A stretch of DNA of 64,000 bases, from NCBI GenBank assembly GCA_030704615.1, contig CM060733.1:55614001-55678000 (forward strand), written 5' to 3'. The position numbers and the translations under genes are program-made. A model generated the notes under the pieces. It was not told the origin of the DNA, did not search any database, and saw only the letters and a list, made by a program, of their open reading frames with translations. Source of the stretch: Takakia lepidozioides. Its lineage: Eukaryota; Streptophyta; Takakiopsida; Takakiales; Takakiaceae. This document shows, in pieces, positions 1 to 11,768 of this stretch (position 1 is the first letter of the stretch; every line of letters starts with the position of its first letter).

Positions 1-689
1 CATGACCAACATCTACATGTCCCTGAAAAGCCACTGGCTGAATTCCCAAATTATTGTGATTTGACCTCACACCCCCATCCTCATGAACTGCCATCCCTCC
101 CATAGCCCGGGAGAGTGGTAATATAGTAGGTGGGGTACTGGACCATGACTGAAGAGCTGGTTGACTCTGTGCAAGCACTTGGCTTCGCACAGGGCTAGAC
201 CAAGCGGACACACTAGCCACGTACAAAGGATGAGATGCACGAGAGGAGGTGACAGGCATACCTTGAAATTGAGGATTGTCATGCAAGAAAATAGGCCTCA
301 ATTCTGCCGGGGAGCGGAACTCAAAACTAAGATGCTAGGCTGACTTGCAAGTGACTCCCCTATGCGATCCAAGCCGTCCATCCGTCGTGCATGGAATCCA
401 TGGCATACAAGTTCGCCCTCGTATCATCTGCAACATCCAAGTTATCCCGAAATTCTACCACCCAAGCCAGGCCTGGTGCTAGTGGCTGCCACAGGTCCAA
501 GACCAAGGTTGAATGCAATTGTCGTGTGGAATTTGTAACTAAATCTACATGAATAAATGACAAATTACATATCATATTAGTGTACATCACATGGACATCA
601 TTTTGACACTCCTCACATCACATAATCGCTCCAATTGAAGACGTGTGAAATGTGTGTCATCCCTTGTATGACATAAATAATGCTTTGGT

Positions 690-891
690 CATGTCAAGAC
701 TTTTTCACCCCAACCATCCGTTGAGCCATTGAATGAAATTTCAATTGATCAGATATTAGTCCGGGACCCGTGAGAGGATGTCCCGAATGTAGTGGCAAAG
801 TTTGAAAGCAAACAAAAATGATTTGGATGGCCAACCATCCGTTCACCTGTGCCATGAATTCCGTTGGATATTCTATTACTCCGGGACCTGT
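690..891. repeat. Outer edge of the inverted-repeat block
   Basis: This stretch resembles the sequence at about 1690-1890: both contain a CCAACCATCCGTTGAGCCAT unit, then an ATTAGTCCGGGACCCGTGAG unit and a GGATGGCCAACCATCCGTTC unit. It lies outside the arm matched on the far side, because the right arm stops at the equivalent of position 892. It has no credible coding content. Confidence 0.7.
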
Positions 892-2484
892 TGGACTACG
901 TTTCGCGTGCTCATGGTTCATTCCGTTTCTGAACCGTATGTGTAATGATTCCATATGCAACGTGCGTGCCAAATTTGGGAGCGAACAACATTCATTTGGA
1001 CCCAAAACCACAGTTTCTTCACTGTTTTGCATTCCAAACTTGATTTGTGTTCTACTTCATGCACTCTTCATAGAGAGTTCCGCAATAGTGAGCGAAGAGA
1101 ACATTTTTTTTTTTTTTGGACTTTTTTATTGATCCAAATTTTGGCGGGGGAGTAGCGGTGGGATGCTTGAAGCCGCAGAACAAAATTGAGGCAGAAAAAC
1201 AAAATCGATACGTGGCAGAAACCCCCAATCAAAGGCAGTGCAAACCTAATCATTGGCTTAAAATTGATTTAAATTCAATTAAATTCTCGAATGGCTTGAG
1301 GGGTGAGCGCGTCGATGGGGAGGCAAATGATTTATTCTTCTGTTGTGTCTCCGCACATGTTCAAGCACCTGCGGGGAAAAGATGGGCTTCAACCACATCC
1401 GTTCAATGGGTGCAATAGCCGTGCACGCCTCGCTGGGTTTTTTTTCTTCGCAATGAACAAAAACTGGATGACAAGTGAACGCCTCATTGGCCCATCGAAA
1501 GAATTTCGATTGATCTCATATTACTCTGGGGCCTGTCAGATGGTACGATGAACATGCTGGCCAAGTCTCGAAGCGAACGAAAACCGTTTGGATGGGCAAC
1601 CATCCGTTGGGCCACCGAACAAATTTTGGTTTCGTCTCAAATTACTCTGGGACCTCTTAAATGGCACATTGAACATACTGGCCAAGTCTCAAAGCGAACC
1701 AAAATCATTTCGATGGCCAACCATCCGTTGAGCCATCGAATGAAATTTCGATTGATCTCATATTAGTCCGGGACCCGTGAGAGGATGTCCCGAACGTACT
1801 GGCAAAGTTTGAAAGCAAACAAAACTGATTTGGATGGCCAACCATCCGTTCACCGGTGCCATGAATTCCGTTGGATATTCTATTACTTCGGGACCTGTTG
1901 GACTGCGTTTCACGTGCTCATGGTTCATTCCATTTCTGAACCGTATGTGTAATGATTCCATATGCAATGTGCATGCCAAATTTGGGAGCGAACAAAATTT
2001 ATTTGGACCCAAAATCACAATTTCTTCCCTATTTTGCACTCCAAACTTGATTTGTGTTCTATTTCATGCACTCTTCATAGAGAGTTCCGCAATAGTGAGC
2101 GAAGAGAACACTTTTTTTTTTTGGACATTTTTTATTGGTCCAAATTTTGGCGGGGGAGTAGCGGTGGGATGCTTGAAGCCGCAGAACAAAATTGAGCCAA
2201 AAACAAAATCGATACATGGCGGAAACCCCCAATCAAAGGCAGTGCAAACCTAATCATTGGCTTAAAATTGATTTAAATTCAATTAAATTCTCGAATGGCT
2301 TGAGGGGTGAGCGCGTCGATGGGGAGGCAAATGATTTATTCTTCTGTTGTGTCTCCGCACATGTTCAAGCACATGCGGGCAAAAGATGGGCTTCAACCAC
2401 ATCCGTTCAATGGGTGCAATAGTCGTGCACGCATTGCTGGATTTTTTTTCTTTGCAATGAACAAAAACTGGATGACAAGTGAAC
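892..2484 (+). repeat. Left arm of a 1.6-kb inverted repeat, containing an internal tandem duplication
   Basis: Read on the opposite strand, this arm is almost identical to 2564-4142. Inside it, roughly 892-1500 is repeated at about 1900-2484 (period about 1.0 kb). The sequence between the two copies (about 1550-1870) is built from diverged units of about 100-115 bp that start with a CCAACCATCCGTT motif. Short open frames repeat on both strands simply because the DNA repeats. None resembles a transposase or any known protein, and the frames are no longer than chance plus duplication would give. It could be a foldback element, a large non-autonomous DNA transposon or an amplified palindrome. 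Confidence 0.9.
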
Positions 2485-2563
2485 CAGCATGTTCATCGTA
2501 CCATCTGACAGGCCCCAGAGTAATATGAGATCAATCGAAATTCTTTCGATGGGCCAATGAGGC
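2485..2563. other. 79-bp spacer of the giant inverted repeat
   Basis: The left arm ends in ...GATGACAAGTGAAC at 2484 and its complement resumes with GTTCACTTGTCATC at 2564. The 79 bases between correspond to a segment present at about 1480-1560 in the first left-arm copy, so the spacer is arm-derived sequence lost from one side, not foreign DNA. Confidence 0.85.
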
Positions 2564-4142
2564 GTTCACTTGTCATCCAGTTTTTGTTCATTGCGAAGAA
2601 AAAAAATCCAGCGAGGCGTGCACGGCTATTGCACCCATTGAACGGATGTGGTTGAAGCCCATCTTTTCCCCGCAGGTGCTTGAACATGTGCGGAGACACA
2701 ACAGAAGAATAAATCATTTGCCTCCCCATCGACGCGCTCACCCCTCAAGCCATTCGAGAATTTAATTGAATTTAAATCAATTTTAAGCCAATGATTAGGT
2801 TTGCACTGCCTTTGATTGGGGGTCTCTGCCACGTATCGATTTTGTTTTTGGCTCAATTTTGATTTGCGGCTGCAAGCATCCCACCGCTACTCCCCCGCCA
2901 AAATTTGGACCAATCAAAAATGTCCAAAAAAAAAGGTGTTCACTTCGCTCACTATTGCGGAACTCTCTATGAAGAGTGCATGAAGTAGAACACAAATCAA
3001 GTTTGGAGTGCAAAACAGGGAAGAAATTGTGATTTTGAGTCCAAATGAATTTTGTTCGCTCCCAAATTTGGCACGCACATTGCATATGGAGTCATTACAC
3101 ATACGGTTCAGAAACGGAATGAACCATGAGCACGTGAAACGCAGTCCCCGAGTAATAGAATATCCAACGGAATTCATGGCACCGGTGAACGGATGGTTGG
3201 CCATCCAAATCATTTTTTTTTGCTTTCAAACTTTGCCAGTACGTACGGGACATCCTCTCACGGGTCCCAGACTAATATGAGATCAATCGAAATTTCATTC
3301 GATGGCTCAACGGATGGTTGGCCATCGAAATGATTTTGGTTCGCTTTGAGACTTGGCTAGTATGTTCAATGTGCCATCTAAGAGGTCCCAGAGTAATATG
3401 AGACGAAACCAAAATTTGTTCGGTGGCCCAACGGATGGTTGCCCATCCAAACGGTTTTCGTTCGCTTCGAGACTTGGCCAGCATGTTCATCGTACCATCT
3501 GACAGGCCCCAGAGTAATATGAGATCAATCGAAATTCTTTCAATGGGCCAATGAGGCGTTCACTTGTCATCCAGTTTTTGTTCATTGCGAAGAAAAAAAA
3601 TCCAGCGAGGCGTGCACGGCCATTGCACCCATTGAACGGATAATGGTTGAAGCCCATCTTTTGCCCGCATGTGCTTGAACATGTGCGGAGACACAACAGA
3701 AGAATAAATCATTTGTCTTCCCATCGACGCGCTCATCCCTCAAGCCATTCGAGAATTTAATTGAATTTAAATCAATTTTAAGCCAATGATTAGGTTTGCA
3801 CTGCCTTTGATTGGGGGTTTCTGCCACGTATCGATTTTGTTTTTGGCTCAATTTTGTTCTGCGGCTTCAAGCATCCCACCGCTACTCCCCCGCCAAAATT
3901 TAGACCAATCAAAAATGTCCAAAAAAAAAAGTGTTCACTTCGCTCACTATTGCGGAACTCTCTATGAAGAGTGCATGAAATAGAACACAAATCAAGTTTG
4001 GAGTGCAAAACAGGGAAGAAACTGTGGTTTTGGGTCCAAATGAATTTTGTTCGCTCCCAAATTTGGCACGCACGTTGCATATGGAGTCATTACACATACG
4101 GTTCAGAAACGGAATGAACCATGAGCACGCGAAACGCAGTCC
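2564..4142 (-). repeat. Right arm of the 1.6-kb inverted repeat
   Basis: This is the inverted partner of 892-2484, with scattered substitutions and small indels (for example in the oligo-T tracts near 1105, 2111, 2927 and 3928). Homology ends abruptly after the unit GAAACGCAGTCC at 4142 and is followed by unrelated sequence. Divergence between arms is low enough by eye to suggest recent origin or ongoing arm-to-arm correction. Confidence 0.9.
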
Positions 4143-4631
4143 AAATGGCCGCTGAAAGAACAATGAATCAATCTGTATCACTCAGTTCAAAGTTCCGGAG
4201 TTCATGTTTCATTTTTTCTTTCTCTAAGGCATTATGTCTTGTTCTCTTTCTGATTGTTTTGGGCATCATCTTTGGCTTGAAATGCCTGTGACATGCCTGA
4301 CCATGCAGCTTTATTTGTTGAGGACAATTCCATTTCATTGATGTTAGAAATGGATGAGGGTGGGTTTGTCATTGTCGCTGCACAAGAGGTTGCAATGCGA
4401 TTCAATCTAGAAGCGGATTCTTTGTTCATAGATAGAAAAATCTTCAAGTCTGATGGGGTGCTTTTTGGGACATTGTACCAGAAATCTTAACCTTCAGCAC
4501 TAGGAAAGGAATGGAAGTTTTCACCAGGAACATATCAAGTGTTTGGAGCTCAAAAGCAGATGGTGTGTGTGACATCAATGCCTACTGCTTCAGTGCTTTG
4601 AGACGTTCAACCAACGGGTACTACTCAACCT

Positions 4632-4968
4632 GTGAAGGCGTCATTGGTCATCGACCTCAACGACGAGTTTGAGGAGGATATTTTGGAAATCCCGGATCCC
4701 ACTCCACTGTCTGTAACTCCAGAAAAAGACGTGCAGATCATTTCAAGTGTGGTTGACTGTCTTCGAGCACTAGCTCATGCCCCAGGTTGCAAAAGTGAAC
4801 TTCGAGGGGGTGGACTACGACTCTTTCTCTGTGCAAAGAGTTCAATATCTGCAGTACAATTTGACGGCGATGTCTTGTTCAAGCTTCCTCCCACAACAAG
4901 TTTTGGAGGACTTGCAGGCCTTATGTAGGGCATGGACAAAAAACATGATGGTCATCACTAGTGCTTGA
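4632..4968 (+). pseudogene. Unrecognised degenerate coding fragment
   Basis: Two overlapping plus-strand frames read plausibly as protein. 4632-4776 is acidic (contains DLNDEFEEDILEIPDPTP), and 4777-4968 continues in another frame (contains VNFEGVDYDSFSVQR and a stop after ITSA). A single-base shift near 4777 would join them. The stretch before it (4293-4490) is also open but is not clearly connected. No domain is recognised. It may be the remnant of a retroposed or repeat-borne gene. Confidence is low because length and composition alone could explain the frames. Confidence 0.25.
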
Positions 4969-6285
4969 GACAAAAACTACAAACATAAAGAACAACATGG
5001 GATTGAAGTTTAGACGGTTTGTCTACGCTATCCAAACCAAGAGTGCCAACATGTTCAAAGGAACAAATGCGCAAATGAAACTCAGTGGGAAGGTGTAGTT
5101 GTGAATGCATTTCAACCTGGTGAACCTGCTCCACGCAACTCCACAGTGTTGTGCAAATTCTGTAAGTGTGTCCCAATCTCCATTTTTGTGTGTAACGCAA
5201 GGATATACTATGTCTTGCATCGGCCCAAACTGCACGGGCCTGCCTTGATGTCATGGATAAGTTCTCCGTCATTTCCTCCCCTAACATCAGAAATCAAGTG
5301 AATGCCCTTAGGCTTGGGCCTGGGAGTCGGGGTGCCTTGGACAATATTTTGGAATTGTAGAGCAGAAGTCAGTACGACTACATACAGGACAGTGTCTTCC
5401 CTGGTCCCAAAGTGTACTTGTTCAAAATGTCTACCTCAGGTGAATGTAGTGGAGGTGACTCGGTGAAGCGTATGCAACCTGGCGGAAATTTGGAAAATGC
5501 ATGGCTCATGTTCGATCATTATAAACGTGTAAAAGGATGGACGACTATGCACTGCAACAGATCTTGGCTTTTACCACTCCTGTTTTGACTGCATTTTCAG
5601 TCATATCTGTCAAATATGACTTTATGACTTTGAAGTCAATAAAACACTGTCACCTCGGACATGGAGTCATATATGCCAGCTAGTCGTATCAGGCAGTCAC
5701 GATCGCGTCTGCCACCGTGGCACTCATGTGCCTTCAATGGAGTCATATATTGGAGTCACGACTACGTCTACATAATGAACTTCATCCATCCGAGTCAGCA
5801 CGGACGTGTACATTGGTTCGTGCAACACGTGTCCATGGGGTGCATTTCAACACATGGAACTCTAGCATTGCAACCCTATTGCAACACGTGGATGCGCTAC
5901 AATGTGCCATGTGTCAGCTTGGGATGACAAGAAGTGAGTCATGGATATGACTGTCTGGTATGTCTGCGGAGGTGACGTCGGCATGGGTTATGACTGTCAC
6001 ATATGACTTTGGAGGATTGAGATTGCAGTCAGTTGTATGTCTTCATGACAACATGGAATGCAGCTCGGTTGTAATGAAATCTCAATATCTTCTTCAAAAG
6101 TTGATACCCGGCTGATTTTCAAGGTTCCAGTCAGGTTCCGTGTAGTGAGCCAGGTTGCCCCCCGCCGGTTCCAGCTTGGGCCGGGTAAGTGGCGAGATGG
6201 CCCCCGCCGGTTCTCACTCAAGCCGGGTCCACCAAAAATTTGGGTGGCAGGTCTCAATAGTATGATACCCTGACTATTACCCGGC
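4969..6285. other. No gene seen; short direct repeats
   Basis: No long frame or recognised motif was found. Scattered copies of a (A)TATGACT(T)TG motif occur at about 5616, 5627 and 5999, and two imperfect repeats of about 45 bp containing CCCCCGCCGGTTC lie at 6157-6225. Confidence 0.5.
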
Positions 6286-6313
6286 CGGGTATATATGTCA
6301 ACATATATACCCG
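6286..6313. repeat. 28-bp palindrome with CA centre
   Basis: The arms are CGGGTATATATGT and ACATATATACCCG (13 bp, fully complementary), separated by the dinucleotide CA. It shares its design (perfect arms around a central CA) with the two palindrome families near the methyltransferase genes, but the arm sequence is unrelated. Confidence 0.9.
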
Positions 6314-8209
6314 CCCAACACTAGAACTGACCTAATCTGTCATTCTGAATAAGAGCTACAAGAAACCTGCACGGGTAGATGGTCAACTAGAGGAAGCAAC
6401 AAATGTAGGGTCGAGGGGTTGCGGGACTTCACATTCTTTTTTGGCATCATGCTCCACCTGCGTTTTCTTAGTTTCTTAGTGTCAAGCCTGATGATATGAA
6501 GCCCGACCTAGTCATGTCATGTCCATTCGTGTTTGCAAAGCAGGTGCACGTCTGACAGCCTGGAAAAGAGCAAAGATGTTCATGATGACATCGTCAGAAA
6601 AAGTAATACCCGCCCAACACTGGTTTCCACCTTCAATTTGTTGTGCGTGCATTGAGGTGGATATCATAGGGAATATGTGTGTGAATTCACTAACCAAAAT
6701 GGCATGCATAGGACTCTTGCGATGCTCTCATTGCAGGCGAAAATGATGCAACAAGGAAACTGGCCTTTTCACAAGCACGCGAGGCAGCAACAACACGCCT
6801 TGAGAAGACGGACTCCACACACAAGTGGGCCAGACATGAGAAACACCATCGGCACACTCTCATCTTTAAAAACAAAACCACAAGTGCTAACCTACAACTC
6901 ACAGCTTGCACTCACCAGAATGAGAAGTCATCTCTCTTGAATGATAGGTCCTCAAATACATCATAAAATCTATCACTCATAAACATTAGTCAAGCCTAGT
7001 GCACCTTAAGCCATCGGGACTCCACGCTACATCACAGTCACGCACACCTGCTGCAAGCTCGCCGCTGTGAGGCTCATCTCGAGAGAGATGAGCCTCACGC
7101 AACGAGCATGAGGATATACACGTGCAAGTGCCATGATTATCTTGGCACCTCTTTGTCACTTGGCCAAGTCCAAGAGTTAAACAATATTAGTCAGATAATA
7201 TTTAACTACTTTCACACTAAAATTTAACTAGCTTGACAATTGTACTCATATGCCGTTGTTTGCCATAGAGACAAGGACACAAGGGAAAACTGACACAAAT
7301 AGAGAGAGAAAACAGATTGCCGTGTGTACATGGGAAAGCTGATAAACTCAATCGTCTTAGAGCTACAATGTAGCTTTACACAGGTGGCCGGCGTGGACGT
7401 TATAACCAGCATGGGAAAAAAGCTTTGCCTGGCCAGGTCTCTAGCCGGCCAACAGCCAAATTATCTTTGCAGTGGCTGGACATATGATCAGAGAACAGCC
7501 CTTTGAAGTACAAATCCGTTGAAGGGCTTCTAATGATGTTCTATCGGTGAATACAAGCCCTGACAACCTCTGGATCCAAGGCATTAGGCCCACGTCTAGG
7601 TGGGGGCAGTAGTCCCTTCCCTTGTGAGATTGGTGGATCTTAGGTACCTATGCAAATTGTTATTTCCAGATTGCACTGATCCCTCATAGGGCCGATGGCC
7701 ATGTGAGCCGTTCATAAAGCTTACATTCCAACTCGTTTTCAAAAACAACCCCTCCACTCTTCAGATATCTTGCCCTCAACCACTCAGCCAGCTCCGCCTG
7801 AAAGACCTCCACAGCAACCATCAGCTGCAGTCTACTGCAGAGAGAAGTATACAGAAAATTTCGAGATTAGGTTCTTGCAACTTGTACATCAAAATAGAGT
7901 CTCCCCTCACATTGAAGCCTGCATGAAAATGGCAAAACCATAAACTCTGGACGGATCTGCAGCATTGTGTGTAGATGAACTAGAACTTTATATGAAGCTC
8001 CCCCTCACCTGCCGATCTACTGTGATATGACCCCCGCAGGGCAACCTGGTTAGAAAGTGTACATGACACCGCCAATGGTGACCCATAGCAATGGACATGA
8101 TATCCACCATGGCCATGGCAATGACATGGTGGATTGCCTGATTCACCAACAAGGCCAGCGTTCCAATTCAAGCAACTGATATAGTACAGCTACCACTAAC
8201 CTAACAAAC
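6314..8209. other. No gene supported; one perfect hairpin inside
   Basis: Both strands show only short frames with no recognised motif. The single structured item is the hairpin at 7067-7098. Short pieces could be exons of an unrecognised gene, but no splice-consistent series was seen. Confidence 0.4.
7067..7098. repeat. Perfect 14-bp stem hairpin with GAGA loop
   Basis: GTGAGGCTCATCTC, then GAGA, then GAGATGAGCCTCAC: all 14 stem positions pair. No T-tract follows, and the context has no gene whose end it would mark. It may be a small foldback element or a structured transcript. Confidence 0.85.
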
Positions 8210-9084
8210 ATGTATTTCCCCAGCTGGAACAACTTCCTTAGTATAATGGCTTTTAGGAAAGGTCAATTCATTACCTCCGTGAAAGCTTGGTTGGAGACGT
8301 ACTGGCCATCCACTGTACATTCCCTCCCACCAAGGTCAACAGACACGGACATTGTCGAGAGCTTCCCAATGGATTTTTTCACTGCGCCTGGGCATTACAC
8401 AGAAGAACAACTGATGAATTTTTATGGTGCTTTTATGATGGCACCTTCTAGCTGAATAAGAAAACAGATCGAAACTAGAAATTGTCAAGTGGTCAGGGGT
8501 ATGTATAATTCCAGTAGGAGTCACGTAGGCACTAACACGGTGCCACAGTAGCCTCAAATTTAGTCTTTCTAGACTCTCCATCACGCACACAAGCTCCCCT
8601 GTGCCACAAGCTTCAGTTGATGCTCATGTGTGCACCTCTGCTTGGATACTTGAACCTCATCTTCAAGGTTTCTCATAAAGTGGCTACTCAATACAAGAGT
8701 CTGTCACTTGATTTGTCCATATTATACAGCTCTGAAGGCTGTATGTCACATCGTGAATGGGTTCTTTGACGAGTAGTTGATGACCCAGCAATCCATTGGT
8801 AAAGAGACCACTGCCTGTTACAGATGATTGCTTTTCTACATTTGCAACTGCACAGATAATTACAGAAATTCAGCTTATGACACACTTTTGGAGTCAACGT
8901 GACCGCCCAAATCCTACAACAGAGAAAATAAGGCACCTTTAATGCGTGCCATTCGATAGCCAGTGCCACCAAGCTGCGCTTCCCACTGACCAAACCGCAA
9001 CCGCAAGAAAAAGCCCTCCACACGCGCACCAAAGTTTGGTGAGTCCACCCACCTGTCTTGTAAAAATGGAAGAAGAATTGGCAA

Positions 9085-9453
9085 TCACCAGTGACAGCTC
9101 GATTCCATCAAACTGAAAAAGGATTCAAAGTTGGACATATAAAAGCATGACCCATGAAGGTTTTTGAGTACACACTTTAGGAGGTCTGGGCGAGACAATC
9201 GTATCAGCTCCACAGCTGCAAGCACGCCCTTAGGAACTGGGGGAACTGTGTCGCACATTTTGGTAGAAGACTTTGTAAGTGCACCAGCACTGGGGCATGC
9301 ATTATTGTCACCCGTGACTTTTACAGCAATAACCAGATCCAGACACGAGTTCTGGCCTTCACATTTTTCCCCAAGCACCTCCAATTGAAGATTTACCTGC
9401 AGATAAAGGACTACAAGGTCACTGTCAATATCTCGAAGAAAGAGTTGAACCAT
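9085..9453 (-). CDS. Candidate exon of an unrecognised host gene
   Basis: A 122-codon open stretch reads as a plausible soluble protein (LFLRDIDSDLVVLYLQ, then a hydrophilic middle, then GVLAAVELIRLSRPDLLKC). A possible donor CAG|GTAAAT lies just after the first 20 codons, so part may be intron. The next minus-strand piece (8688-9032) is less protein-like. No family is recognised. It could be a 3' exon of the zinc-knuckle gene to its right or a separate gene; nothing in the sequence settles this. Confidence 0.25.
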   Translation of the reverse strand: MVQLFLRDIDSDLVVLYLQVNLQLEVLGEKCEGQNSCLDLVIAVKVTGDNNACPSAGALTKSSTKMCDTVPPVPKGVLAAVELIRLSRPDLLKCVLKNLHGSCFYMSNFESFFSLMESSCHW

Positions 9454-10352
9454 TCTGACTTGTGTACCTCGTAGTCTTCATTTAGAATGGTGGCCTGTAA
9501 TTGATAGCTTTGTTCACATAATTTTTATGAACAATCTTTGATTCAAGTTTTGGAAATTGGTAGCAGATGGACACGTTTCTTGACTTGGCTGCGACTACCC
9601 TAACATCCAGATTTACTTCTGTCCGGTCTAGTTTCTGTGCATGGTATATTTGGGACAGGCTGCTGTTCTGTAAAACAAAATTCTCGAAGACTCAGTAGTT
9701 CAACTGCAACTCATGCAGTAGACATGTCAGATGCCAACAAGGCCTAAACTTGGATCCCAAAGATACAGAACCAACATACCTCTCTGCGTTGCCCCTTCAT
9801 CTCACTGCTTTCTAAATTTGACCTCTGTCTAGGTTCTTTCCAGTTGTTGTTTTTTTGCATCAAAGGAAATGCTCCCTCGTCACTGGGGTGTTGCCCACGC
9901 CTGTATCCCCTGCACACCCATCCCCCGAAAACCAATCAATGTAGTAGAACAACAAATTGAACCTTCAAAGGGCCAAAATTTGTCTTTGGAGAAAAAGATA
10001 GTAAAAGCACTTGAAAAATTTCTTATCAAACTTCTTGCCACCAGGAGTTTATTATGGCAGATTAAGAGTGCAAGATACCAGAAGTAATTCAAACCCAATG
10101 CGAGCTAACTCTCTTCCTGAAGTAGCAGCATTAGTTTAGTAACTGGAAAAGGCTATTTTACAATTTGTTACTATTGTTTCTTGTTCAAAAAGAAGATGAA
10201 AAACAATCATTTACATATTTCAATGACCCCTAAACAAATGCCAGAAAGGGCCTGCATGTGATGTCACTTGATGAGTTTAATACATTGACTGACAGTAGCT
10301 CATTACAAAAGCAAATAATGGAAATGCCAGTTACTCTTGTTTGGATAGCCTT
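9454..10352. other. No gene seen
   Basis: AT-richer sequence with only short frames. If the flanking minus-strand coding pieces belong to one gene, this would be intron. Confidence 0.4.
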
Positions 10353-11306
10353 TCACCTTGACTCTGTCACTTCCTGCGACCCTTTCCCAAAGTCTGTGAC
10401 CTGGGCATATGCCTCACTCTTCTCCACACGGCATGGGGGTTGTCTCTTCCTGCCGATGGAACCGGAGCTATTGTAGCCAGAGCTGCAGCCACCCTCAACA
10501 CCGTTGCTAAGGTGCCAGGTACAGTATCTTTCCCCATGGCCAGTCTCATGACAATTATAGCACACAACACCTTCTATATGTTGAATGCTATAATCCCTCA
10601 CACCCTGAGTCCCAGCAACAGCTCTCTGTTTCTCTTTCCCACTCTCCCCTTCGTTGCAAATCCATCTGGTCTTGTTCAGGCTCTGGGACTCTGCTTTCCC
10701 ACGGGCACGTGATGCAGCATCAGTGACTGAAAGGTGGCATTGGGCTCCCCAATGGCCAACACCAAGGCAGCGCAGACACTGCATTTCACCCGCCCATGGT
10801 CGAATCTTGCTCATATTACCAACCCGCGCTTCCAACTCACAAAGTTCACAGTCAAGCGTCTCTGAGCAGTCAGCAAGCCCATGACCTGGTAGCCCACAAA
10901 ACCAGCAATAGTGAGGCCTCTCACTGGTTGAGACATTTTGAGACAGTCCCTCTTTAAATTTGGCAGTATCAATTCTCCAAGTTTTCACAGCGCGCATGGC
11001 AGCCACACAATCCGCCATGCCCTGGCCATGAGGAGTTTCACAAGAGAAATCTCTTCCATACATGCTTGCATGGTGCAACCCATCTGACATGGTTGTGCCA
11101 ATGTGCAGCACTCCAGTTCCACATGAATGCTGGCCTGAATCAATCTCCATGGAACTAATTACATTATTTGCCGCCTGGATTGTTGGCGATTCCACGTTAC
11201 TAGTCACTTCAGCTCCCAACACTTCGTCATGAATAATTGCAGGTTTTATCTTTGATGAAACAAGTTCGCTTTGAAACGCCTGAGATGACAGTGCTGGAAG
11301 GGGCAC
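10353..11306 (-). CDS. Zinc-knuckle (CCHC) protein exon
   Basis: The translated stretch holds three CX2CX4HX4C zinc knuckles: CWFCGLPGHGLADC at about residues 137-150, CLRCLGVGHWGAQC at about 180-193, and CYNCHETGHGERYC at about 250-263, with an extra Cys pair (CELCE) between the first two. Such knuckles bind single-stranded nucleic acid and occur both in retroelement Gag/ORF1 proteins and in cellular RNA-binding proteins. The spacing is more irregular than in Gag, and no capsid-like region precedes it, so a host gene is possible. The apparent start at 11306 is a GTG and is not a true start; a good splice acceptor (TATTTACAG) sits at about 11416, but it leads into a different frame, so the exon boundary is uncertain. 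Confidence 0.6.
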   Translation of the reverse strand: MPLPALSSQAFQSELVSSKIKPAIIHDEVLGAEVTSNVESPTIQAANNVISSMEIDSGQHSCGTGVLHIGTTMSDGLHHASMYGRDFSCETPHGQGMADCVAAMRAVKTWRIDTAKFKEGLSQNVSTSERPHYCWFCGLPGHGLADCSETLDCELCELEARVGNMSKIRPWAGEMQCLRCLGVGHWGAQCHLSVTDAASRARGKAESQSLNKTRWICNEGESGKEKQRAVAGTQGVRDYSIQHIEGVVCYNCHETGHGERYCTWHLSNGVEGGCSSGYNSSGSIGRKRQPPCRVEKSEAYAQVTDFGKGSQEVTESR

Positions 11307-11768
11307 TTGCCTATGCGTTGTTGGTGCCAGGCCCTCCTGCTCCTGCTGCTGATGCGCACTGCTAACATGTCTGCCAACCCCCTTTGGAGCAAACCTTCAC
11401 ACCCACAGAATCCTTCTGTAAATAGTACCAGTATCAGTACACCAACCTGCAATCAGAATGCAGGTTTCTTTACCCTGGATTAAGTGATGCTCATCAATTT
11501 TCATGAATCTCAAACAAAAACCAAGTGACCAGAATTTTAACCACCAGCAGAATGTAAAATGCTAATCCTCTAACAGGGCACACTGTTTACACACGTGATG
11601 CCCAGAGTCTTGAAATGTTTCCCCTTAAGGTCTGCTGCCTTCAAACTGGGCATGCCACCTTGCCACCTATCTCCAAACTCCTACCATATATGTACTGACT
11701 TCTTCCCCTCCCCTCCGCGCCCAGTTGCAGCCCCAATGCAATACAAAGAAGGTAGAATGCAGACACAC

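Noticed and set aside
818-4181. Repeated short proteins within the inverted repeat (for example frames starting MSASMGRQ)
   Set aside because: The frames recur only because the DNA is repeated. They have no domain, vary in length among copies, and are open on both strands.
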